A stretch of 64,000 nt of DNA, taken from NCBI GenBank assembly GCA_035222895.1, contig JAVYIG010007864.1:32213-96212 (forward strand). The letters run 5' to 3'. Below the pieces are notes generated by a model. It did not search any database. It had not been told where the DNA came from and worked only from the letters and a program-made list of their open reading frames with translations. The position numbers and the translations under genes were made by a program. This DNA is from Strongylocentrotus droebachiensis. Taxonomy: Eukaryota > Echinodermata > Echinoidea > Camarodonta > Strongylocentrotidae. Numbering within the stretch: position 1 is the first letter of the stretch; each line of letters begins with the position of its first letter. Below, in pieces: positions 24,901 to 37,000 of the stretch.

Positions 24901-27900
24901 CTCTGCCAAAATATCTGAAGTAGAAAACTCCATACCAGCTAGCATCGCGCCCCTTCAAGAGGAGATATCTAATCTAAAAGAAAAACTGCTTCTGATGGAA
25001 ATCTACAACAGAAAGCCAAATCTACTATTCTACGGGGTTGAAAGCGAACCAAACGAGGATATCTATCGCACGCTTTGTAAAGTTTTCATCCATCTTGGAA
25101 TAGATGAGGAAACCGCCAAACAGATCCAAATGATCAACGCCCACAGATTACCCTATCGCAACCAACCTAGGACCCCAGACGCCGGTGCCCCAGCCCGTTC
25201 CCGACCCGCTCCGATAATCGCTAAATTCGTCAAGATGCCTGACAGAGATCTCATTCTTTCTTCTTTTGAGAACCAAAGACGCCCGAAGGAAACATCGCAG
25301 CAACTAGGAAACGCAGCGGAAATGCGACATGTACCACCGCCTCCCCCTCGCATAACGGTTAGGACGGACCTCCCTCCCACCCTGAAGGCTCATCGCGGCC
25401 ATCTTGCTGAAATTGGTTACAAGTTGCGAAAGGAGAAAAACCAATCTACGAGAATAAGGTTGCAAGGTGCTAAAATCGTCCTCCAATGGAAGGAGAAAGG
25501 TACTACCACATGGAATCCCTACAGAGAATGAACAAATCCATCATCATTTCAGGTGACACAAACAATTATTCATCTTTTAATTTGAGGTCCGAAAAACGAA
25601 AAGTGATATAAGTGAGTAAAGTAAACGAGAAGTTTATGAAATCATACTTATAATTATATTCTATGTCACTTTAATATCACCGTATATTGCTTGCATCGAG
25701 TTTCAAATACCTTGCTTAGAAATAACAATAATACATGAAAAGTAAATCTTTGTTTTGAATTTTGAATTTCTGAAGCAATTTTGTAATCAGGACTCTGATT
25801 CTTGCTTATGCTCTAAGATAAAACTAAAGCGCTTCCTTTTTTCATATTTTTTGTTACAAAAACCATGAACTTGGTCGATATATTTACAGGAAGCCATATC
25901 ATTTAACGTGTGAAGAAAGATAAGGGAAAAAGAGAGAAAAAAGAAAAATGTTGTTAAAACCCTATAGGGATCAATGAAAAGTACACCCGTTAGGTTGGAG
26001 GCATGTATTTTCCATCGCTGTACTTGATGAATGGAAAGTTTAAACCCAAGCATTTGCCAACTCCAAACTCTTTACCAAATGTTGGAGGTATTACATTATA
26101 TTATTAATGCAATTTCCAAAGGTAAAACCTGATTATAAACATCATTCAATTCGCAGTCCACCGCGGGATGTATTTATAACCAAGAATGTACACGTAGCTC
26201 TGTATATTTTTTGCCCCGCCCACCTTTTTTCTCACGGGATATAGACCACCCTATAGACCGTAGAGTAGTACATGGCCGATAAAGCTACCATCTAACCATG
26301 GACCCTTGGACGTCACTTAATTCGCAGGTTAGAAGTTACATATTTTCCAACCCCTCCCCACCCCCACCCCCGTTGGGTTATGGGCAAGTATTTGTGTCAA
26401 AGTACATCTTGCTTTGAATTAAGGAAGCTTTTTGTAACAGGATTTTGATTCGTGTTAACCCCTCTCTTTTATAGCATATTTCCACGTTAGCTTGTTCCAT
26501 TTTCAGCAACATTAACCTTGAATATAGTCGTTAAAGCAATATATAAACCCTTGGACTTAAATACATGTATCTGAAGGGGTAACCGACCATGGGAATCATT
26601 GCATACCAGACCATTAATGTCACCCAATTATGGTTAAACTATTTGCATGCCGACAGAAAGGTTTAAAGAAAATCTTTGTTTTGCAGGGTCACCTGTATCA
26701 ATCACAAAGCCTATATTTGTATGAAACGCTTATTAAACTGTATCAATGTTTGGGCTTGTGGTTCAAATGCGTGTTACGTTATCACAAAGATAACTGACGC
26801 ATAGAGCGACGGGTTCATTAATTGAGCAGCCTAACCTTCATTTCAAATCTTCATTTAAAAGAAAAGGGAAAAAAGAAGAGAAATGTTTTTTGTGTGCGTG
26901 TTTTACTTTTTTGTGACCAATAATACTGGAAAATTCGATTGTCCAAATACGTAAAGCAGTCGAACCCTGGAAGAATTGTACGTTGTCACGAATACTACAT
27001 TGTCATGATTGTATACCTTTCAGGAGTCATACGGATTTTTTTATCAACCTTTGATCTTGATTACTGGGTTTGTCAAGAACGAACTCCTAACTCTTGGTCA
27101 ATAATTATTATTTGTATAGAATTCAATTGTTTTGGGTCCATCTGTTTTATTGTAGTTGACTGAACTTGTTTTGATGACCGGGAATTCATGTCAAAACCCT
27201 CTTTGCCACTTAATAATTGTACCCCGAATTGTCATTGCTATCAAGCATTATGTCATAGTCTGCTTTAGCATGCATGAATATTTCTCATCTGCACAACGAA
27301 TCTCTTTGATTTGCAAAACACCCGTGTTAGTCACACGATTCGTATATGATGGGCTTATTAAACTGTAACAAATACAAGGGCTTGTCGTTCACATGTGTCT
27401 AATGTTTGGGCGTGGCTTCTCCGCGCCACGGCTGACCGATCTTGATATTGGTCCGCAGTGGTGCTCTATCTCAGAAATACTCGACGCATGGGTGCGATGG
27501 GTCCATTGTTTGACCAGCCTAACTTTCTTTTCAAAACCGCATTAAATGTGTAAAGCATTTGAATTTTGAGAGAATTGTATTGTTGTCACTAATCTCAAAT
27601 TGTCATGACCTTTCGGGAGTCATGCAGCTCCATTTTGTATCATGCAGGAATGTATAGCTTACCCTCCATTGGCCTGGGGGTCGTAGACAAATTTGTATTA
27701 ACCTTTGATCTTGATTACTGGGATTGTCAAGAACGAATTCCTCACCCTTTTATCAATAATTGTCTGTATAGCGTTCAACTGTTTTGGGTCCATCTGTTTT
27801 ATTGTGGTTGACTGAACTTGTTTTGATGACCGGGAATTCATGTCAAAACCCTCTTTGCCACTATTATTGTACTCCGAATTATCATGCTTTCAAACATTAT

Positions 27901-30880
27901 GTCATAGTCTGCTTTAGCATGCATGAATATTTCTCATCTGCACAACGAATCTCTTTGATTTGCAAAACACCCGTGTCAGTCACACGATTCGTATATGATG
28001 GGCTTATTAAACTGTAACAAATACATGGGCTTGTCGTTCACATGTCTCTCTTTTTAAATCCGACAAATCCTAGCGAAATTATTAACATTACCCAATCTCT
28101 TAACAACTCAAAATCGCACGGTTTTGATAAAATAAGTATGTCTCTCCTAAAAGAAATAATGTATCCACTTGCAAAGCCTTTAACTCACATATTTAATCAC
28201 TCGTTATCGCAAGGTGTTTTCCCTGATCTATTAAAACTAGCTAAAGTCAACCCCATTCTCAAAAAAGATGATCCTCACGAAATAAGTAACTATCGTCCAA
28301 TTTCCCTACTTCCAAGTATATCCAAAGTCTTAGAAAAGATCGTTCATAATAGGCTACACAAATTTATCACTAAACACAAAATACTCAATTCAAATCAATA
28401 TGGCTTCAGAAAAAATTACTCAACTGACTTAGCATTAATTCAAATTTATGACAAAATTACAAGTGCCATAGCTAATAAAGAGCATGTTATAGGTATATTC
28501 TGTGACTTGAGTAAAGCATTTGATACGCTCAATCACGCTATTCTACTCTCCAAACTCAGTCATTATGGAATTCGGGGTCAGCCACTCTTATGGTTTAAAG
28601 ATTATTTAACAAACAGAAGACAATATGTTACATTTAATAGTTATGATTCTGATCCTCTTTTAATTCAATGCGGTGTTCCTCAAGGCTCCATCTTAGGTCC
28701 ACTGTTATTTCTTCTTTATGTAAATGATATTATCAATGCATCCCCCCTTCTTTCTTTTATCTTATTTGCCGATGATACAAATATCTTTTATTCCCATAAA
28801 GATCTTAATATGTTAATCAATACTTTGAATTATGAAATTAACAAAGTATCCGATTGGTTTAAATCCAATAAACTTTCACTTAATACAAAAAAGACTCATT
28901 TCATGTATTTTAAACATCATTCTCATAATACAGAAACACCTATATATATTAAAATCGATGGTATGCTACTAGAGAAGAAAACTAATTCCAAGTTTTTGGG
29001 TGTCCTTATACACAAATACACTTTGGGCGACCTTCCACGCAAGCCGCCGTAAGTGGCGCTACAGTTGGGGGGCAGCTGGGGGGCTTCTGGATAGCACCTG
29101 AATGGGAAAGTTGAATGAGCGAGAGCTCGTTCGTACTTTGGCCCGCATCTACATTTATTGTATGAAATTCCGAGGAGCAAACTCCGTCCTACATTTTTAA
29201 GGCTAAAATTCCTTGAATTATTTATATTTTAACTCTAAATCATTCCGTCTCTCACTCTCTTCAATTCAATAAAATCATCTGCATGTTAACATACACGATA
29301 ATGAATATGTGGGACACCGTTACAACGGCGTCTCCCAAACTTCGATTGCCGAAAACGCACGCAAAACTCGCCTCTAAATCGCAATAACATGCCTTGAAAC
29401 TCCAATTTAGGCCAATGACGGACATCATCTACCCATTCATCCATCGTAAATGAAATAAATTTAGACAAAATGAAGTTGAAATGTCCGAAAGCGGCAAGGA
29501 ATAATAAGTGGTTTGTCTGTGAGAAAGCAATGATCGTTGCATGCAAGATGAAAGCGCAAGCTGATAGAAGCCCCCCAGCGTGTAATGATAAACGTAGAGG
29601 GCTCACATCCATGAAAATTCGCCCGTATCGGTGTATAGATGAAGCCTTGACTTGGAATGATCATTTACACCAAGTTACAATGTGCATTTCCAAAAGTATT
29701 GGAATAATCTCCAAGTTAAAGTTTCTTCTACCCCATGCAACCTTATTCCTACTATATAATTCGCTAGTTCTCCCGTATATAACATATTGTAATAGTGTAT
29801 GGGCAAATTGTGGTTCGACAAAAATTAATTCTATTTTCAAACTGCAAAAGAAAGCCATACGTATTTGTACAGGTTCGCATTTCTTAGCTCACACTGATCC
29901 TTTATTCTATAAACTTAAAACACTAAAAATTTTCGATCTGAACACTACTCAAGTAGCAGTTATTATGTTTAAGTACATTAATAATCTGCTTCCACCATCC
30001 TTTGATAACATGTTTAGGTTTAATAATTCCGTTCATTCATACTCTACTCGCATATCTGGAAACTTCCATCTTACAAACCCCAAATTATCAATAACACACA
30101 AATCTGTTAGACATTCTGGCCCGGACATTTGGAATGATTTACCCGACAACATAAAGTCTTGTTCAACCATCTACTCCTTAAAAGCTACACTTAAACGACA
30201 AATAATACAATCATATGCTCCCCTCTCTTTAAATTAGTATAACAAAACCGTGACTTAATTATTCTTTATCATGCAACTGCTCACTGCACCTGCACTTGCA
30301 CCGCACCCTCTTGGTCACTCAGTTTTTTTTCGAAGAGAGTTATGTCGCCAATTCTTTTACGAGGCCGCCATCCATTTCCAGCCTAACCGCTCACGATGGT
30401 GGTCTCCTGCGTTCCAAATTACCTCTCTAATTTATTGAAAATATTTCATATTTCTTATGTTATTGTATGCTTCGTACATGTTTATCGAATTATATAATTG
30501 TACATGATTTTTCATTTAATTACTTTTGTAAACATTGTATTCATTGTATTTGTTATTGTTCGAAATTTTGTACTTTGACTTTGAATTTGTATATTTTTGA
30601 ACGCAGAAATAAAATCAATCAAACAAACAAACAAACATGTATGTGGTGAAAATGGCAGGAATGGCAGGAATAGTCTTAAACTTTAAGAGTTGTATATGTT
30701 GATCAGAGACTGATTTTTCTCTCTCTCTCTTTTTCTCTTCTCTCTCTCTCTCTCACTCTCTCTCCCCATTGCGCCACCTTTTTCTCTTTCTATCCCTCTC
30801 CCATCTTTTCTCCCCTCTCTCCCCCTTCTCTCTCCTCTCTCTCTCTCCCCCTTCTCTCTCCTCTCTCTCTCACTCTTTTA

Positions 30881-30915
<35 letters not shown>

Positions 30916-30983
30916 AATACCTCTTTCTCTCTCCCCCCCCCCCCCCCCATTGCTCCACCTTTTCTCTCTCCCCCTTCTCCCTC

Positions 30984-31014
<31 letters not shown>

Positions 31015-34000
31015 CCCTCCTCCCTCTCTCTCTCTCTCTCCCTCTCCCTCTCAACCCCCCTCTCCCTCTCTCTCCCTCTTTCTCTCCCACCGCAGAGGGG
31101 CAAGCTGTACCCCTGACCCGATGCACCCGTCCCAGTCAGAGCCCATGTTCCTCAAGCCTGGTGAAGCGCCCTACTCGGACTACCAAACACCGGCCGGGTC
31201 GTGAAGACCGCTCGCCCAAGTCGGCCAAGAAGAAACCCAAATCATCTCCCTGGTACAGTGTAAGTAAAGACAAATTTATAATAATAAAAATAATGATAAT
31301 ATTAGCGCACATATCCACCATGCATGGTGCTGGAGGCTCTCCAACTATTATAATTTAAAGGATATAGGAGGTGTTTCACAAAGACTAAGATCGACTTTAA
31401 GCTGGACTTAACTATGGCAGGCCGTTCCGGCCACTGTTTTCTCTCACCGTTTACTGGCATTAGTCTCTCAAGGGATGTACAATTCATGGTCACAATTCTA
31501 CATAATGTACATTCTTTGATAGTTCACTATTGAAGGAAAAAATGTTATCTAAAGATCATAATGGTGAGAGCAAATAGTGGCATGAACAGCCTGTCATAGT
31601 TAAGTCGAACTTAAAGTTGATCTAAGTCTTTGTGAAACACCCCCTGGATATGTATTATAATATGAGTATTTATGTATCAATGATGCTGTGAAGATGAAAA
31701 CATCCTTCAATCAAATTCATCTTGATTTTTGTTGGTAATAACTATGTTAACAAAAAACATTTTGACGGACTTGGGAACTTCTTCCACTCATGTATTCAAT
31801 TATGCAACCCTTGGCAGTAGTTGATCAGGAATGACCAGGTTATCTGTGTAATTAGCAAAGTCTTAGAAACAGATGGATTTTGGACCCTGTAATCTTTTGA
31901 GAAGAATTTATTTAAATTTGAGCTTTTTATCTCCTTTTTTTGAGAGACAGGGTCATGAGGGTGTCATTTGAGGATAATGGTACTATAGGCCTGTCTCAAC
32001 TATCTTGAGATTGCCAAATATCCAGCTATTTGAACTATCCCGATCGCAAACTATCCAGCTAATTTGCGTCTTCATCAGACCGAAGTAGCAATTAGCGGGA
32101 TATTTGGTCGGGATTGTCATCCCAAGATATCTTGGGATAGTTTGCAAAATATCCAGCTATTTGTCCTGTGCGTCTTCACCAGACCGAAGACTCGCACTAT
32201 GCGCTAACGCTGAGCAAAATATCTTGAGCTAATTTCTCAAGGTCGAGTTTCAAATTTCTAAGTAGAATCTCGAGCTGATGAAGATGCGATTTGTAACTTC
32301 AGGATTATTTCCCAAATCAGATATAGCGGGCTTTTTGGCAATCTCGAGATAGTGAGGACAGGCCTAGTGTACCTGCAAATTTTTATCATTTTCAAACGTA
32401 GTACTGTAAACTACATTTATAATTGCATACAAGTCCATCCCAGGGGATGCTCAAGGCACATACAGAGTACTGTATTATTCTTGAGAGGTTGTTCTCTATC
32501 TTTCTGACTTGTTTCAATAAGATATGGATTACACTTTTTGTTTGTTTATTGCTCTTGAAACATTTCTTGAGAGAGGTTTTGCCCTGCCTTTCTGAGTGTA
32601 CTTTACAATAAGCCTTTATTGTGCATGTTACATAAACATTTCACCATCGTTCCAGAAACATTTTGTTGAAGAATTTGCTCTGTCTCTGTGATTAAATTAT
32701 GAAACACATTAGCTGGACTACATTTGCTTCATAAATACTGCACTACCTTCATGGGGTTGAAATTTTTTTTCAGGAAAGACCCATTTTGTTTATGAGACTT
32801 GGATGGTGTTTATTTCTAAACCGCAAAGTGCTTTCGCCGGAAGAGTGTATACAATGAGGAAATACACTGAAACCAGAATTGCAATGGAATTTTATTGCAG
32901 CTTAATGAAAGTTTAATTGCCGTAATACACATGCCATTGCAGAAGATCGTTGTATGCCATACACAATGTAGATGTTCTCAAATTTATATACAGTATTGCT
33001 TGAAAGAAAGTAGATAGTCTCACACTGTATCACGCGTGACTGCATGTATTATTCCATAGACTTTGGTGTGCCTTGGTGGTATTTGTCTACTTTATTTCAA
33101 GCATTACTGTTCCAACAGTTGTTGCGAACAGCGTTTAATTTTTATACAGAGGAGATCTATTGAAGTTTAGTTAGCCGCAGAAAGTAGAAACCAAGTAAAA
33201 TTGCGCGATATATTGAAGGAGAGAAACTAAAGGACAAATGGCAGAAGGACCTCGTGAGGTTAGGCAGGTAAGAAATTCATTGAGCACAATAATGATAATG
33301 ATACATCGTATTTCGTTCTTGCATAACATATTCTGTTGTGATGTACATACAACATGTACCCAAGGCTCAAAATAAACGGGGCGATATGGGCGATTCCCCC
33401 CGTGAGCTACATAATTGCCTCCATCAGATTTCTCACAGGGGCGATTGCACAATTAAAAATCGCCCTCGTGGAAATATAAATAAAGATTATCTTTTCTGTT
33501 ATAACTTTCACACAATATTCAGTTTCAACTTTCAAAAATTAAACCAATGAAATGGAACTATGGAAGATAGATTAGCGTGCATGGTTTCTCCCTCGAATTT
33601 AGCGGTATCTAGGCCGCCATATTGTAACGTGTAATGTACGCTTATTCGCCGCAAGATCTTCCTGTATCATATAAAGATCTCCCATCTCCACATCTATGAG
33701 TATTACCTATACAAACAACGAAAGCTCGCAGTGCAGTGCGGCCGTCAGCAGTGGTTATGCCATGAAGTTTTAAGAGATGGAGTTATATCTAGCTCATTCC
33801 CTTTTTTAAGGGATTTTTCTGTGTGACACCCCCTGATGCCACCATTATTGAGTTTAAAACGCACTTCTTCTGGTCAAGAATGGCAGAAGAATCCATCTCA
33901 ATAAAAAGTATTAATCCTTCACTGAATACGGATAGTTACATTTCTTCGCTCCAGTGATCTCGAGGCAGCAGACAGCAACTTCTGAGAAATTATGTAAATA

Positions 34001-37000
34001 ATAAAAGGTCCACAGGTGTGCTTGTTAGAAGTTTTGAGTATAACTCCACTCTCTCTAATTCCTTACAACAAAAGGTTGTATTGGGAACCACTTCTATCTT
34101 TACGGATAGGGTGCAGTGGGAGAGCCTTTGCCTGGAGTCTTGGGGCAGAGCCCCAGGAAGTTCTTGAATTTTTAAAAAATTAGGAAATTCAAAATATGGG
34201 CAGGATTATGAGCAAGATTTATGACAAGCGACTGGATGCCCAAACAGCCGAAAACTAAAATTAGTATTAAAGGTAAAGACCAGTATTGGAAACGCCCCAA
34301 TTTCAAAAAATGAAATGGAAGCTCTCATTACCAATCATGTGAAAGAATATGTTTTGACTAATTATACATGATGATAACAAATTTACCGGGAAACCGCCTA
34401 CTAATTCATATATTTGGTAAATTTGTTTCTCTCATGGTCGTGTGAGAGATATAGGGTAGTCCCATATTAGGTTTGAGTCGGTACGGTCGATCACACCGGG
34501 ACCCGACCGTTGCCGTCGGGTCCCGGTTTCGTTTTTTGAGAACCGACGCTCCGAAAAAAATAATGAAATATGTAAGAAATTGCAGTTTTGCACACCACTA
34601 AAATCATTCCACCTTGAAACTTAAGTATTTAATTGTTACCAATCATATTCTAGCTCATCCTGAATCAATCCGAACTGCTGATATAAATATGGGTTGCATG
34701 GCAGTTCGCCCCATGGGGTTGTTGTTGCCAGCTGCTAGCTAGCAACTGTACTGGCCGGGTCTCTCGGCAGGATTAATAAATCAGGTTGAAAGAAACATTA
34801 ATGTTTGAATAATAAAACGGCTTTCTAAAAAGTACTTCTTTACAACATACCGATCGAATAATTTTTAAAAGACAAAATGGATATTATTTCTTTGATTTTG
34901 AACACCGCATGCTTCTTTTAAAAGCTGAAAATTACTTGGTAATCACAAGAAGTTTCGATACGGATAGCTGTTGCAAGGCAAGTTCAGACTAGTCTCGGAA
35001 AAATGCGCAGTGCTCCTCGTAGTTAGCTGTAATCCGTGCCAGAACAAACCCAAACAAAGACGTGATCGTAACGAGAAAAAAATCATTAAAAACTACGAGA
35101 GCACAATTAGAAAGACAACTACTCAAAATTATCGTAAGCAGATACATAACTTGGAGGAATAATACAATAGTTGTCCAAGAAAAGCCACAGAAATAGTGAT
35201 ATTTAAGGAGTTACTATAGGTACAATCATTATCGGAATGGGCCTGCTGATATGTCCGAATTACACGTTATTTACAGTTTCTAGCCTCGTGTTCAAACACG
35301 AGGCTAGAAACCAAATAACGCCCTCTACGGTAAAAAGCAGTATAACAAAGGATTCGAGTATTTGCAGCAAGCCCCTTGCGATAAAAATGTACCCAGTTAC
35401 TCCTCGATTATCACAATTTCTTTGGCATTTCTTGGGCGATTATTGAATTCTTTGTCCAAGTTATTTATCTGATTATCGTAATTTTGAGCAGTAGTTGTCT
35501 TTCCAATTGTGCTCTCGTAGTTTTTAATGATTTTTTTCTCGTTACGATCACGTCTTTGTTTGGGTTCGTTCTGGCACGCATTACAGCTAACAAGGAGCAC
35601 TGCGCATTTTTCCGAGACTAGTCTGAACTTGCCTTGCAACAGCTATCCGTATCGAAACTTCTTGTGATTACCAAGTAATTTTCAGCTTTTAAAAGAAGCA
35701 TGCGGTGTTCAAAATCAAAGAAAAAATATCTATTTTGTTTTAAAATTTATTCGATCGGTATGTTGTAAAGGAGTACTTTTTAGAAAGCCGTTTTATTATT
35801 CAAACATTAACGTTTTTTGACCCGATTTATTCAACCTGCATGAATCAAAATGGCGGCTCGATCGTTGTCTTTCTATTTTTGCTCCAGTTTTTTTACTTTT
35901 AGAGGCATGATAATGGCACTAAACATCGCCAATCATGGATAAAAAATAATGTCAAATGGAAGAATATACCGATCTGTGCCGAGGTATGCATGTGTTGATT
36001 TATTTGACTGATAAAAAAGGTTACTTTTAAGGGACATACTGATGATATGCGCTTTTTATAGAGGCAAGTGACAAATCCTGTGAGCTGATTTCGGGACACC
36101 GGGTCCCGATTGGTGCAAGGCCGTCGGGACCCGGTTTATGAAAATCCCGACATGACTCAGGCCTATCCCATATACATCTTTCTGTGTATAGTGCTTGTAA
36201 CTTTACGAAGAATGGGCCAAATTTCTTATCATTTTGATGATTCCAGAACCTTGCAGATGCTATATGCTAGATGATCAACCTTTTCTGATCGATTCCACAA
36301 CGTTTCTTTCACAATGCAATCGCATGACCATTACAGGTCTTTACCTTTAAAAAGGAAACCTGTTGGCAAGGAGGCGACTGTATGGGCTTGGACCAGACAT
36401 TTTCTAAAGAGGGAGGAGATCTGACCATTAGCTGCATGTAACGTGTAAAGTTGTAAGAGGGAAAATGCTGACTGAAATAAATAATAATGATGAAATAGCA
36501 AGGAATTTAGGAGTATCATGGGTACCGATTCAATGGAAATTTGTATAAAAAAAGAGCCCCGTCAGTACTAAAAGAGCCCCCATGAGAAGGCTCATGGGGG
36601 CTCTTTTTTGGGGGGAAGACCCCCGGGGACAAAAAATTAATTTAAGCCCTGCATGTACCTGTAACCTGTTTTACACCTGTACATGTATGTGCTTCCAAAT
36701 GACTTTGGTCACAACCAGGCTTTGGCTCTGGCATGGCAACCATACCGCTCAGGGTGTGCTCTGACCAGGTACCTACATGTACGTCCTACACCTGGGTCTG
36801 ATGTGGCAACTGTAGATTAATGCCTTGCTAACGGATGGTATGTAGTAGTGTCGCGGAAGAGAATTGAACCCTGTACCTTGTGATGTAATATACGGTTCGG
36901 TTTATTAAAGATAAACTTTAGTACATGCGATTGCATTGTGAAAGAAAAGGTGTGGAAAGGATCAGAAACAGTTGATCATGTAGGATGTAAGTATTGGTGT

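Noticed and set aside
29286..29612. 108-codon minus ORF inside the LINE insertion
   Set aside because: No recognisable domain, and the insert shows features of a non-autonomous element; kept only as part of that element.
30769..31204. Ser/Leu-rich and Arg/Glu-rich ORFs on both strands
   Set aside because: Translations of (CT)n/(GA)n upstream of exon 3.
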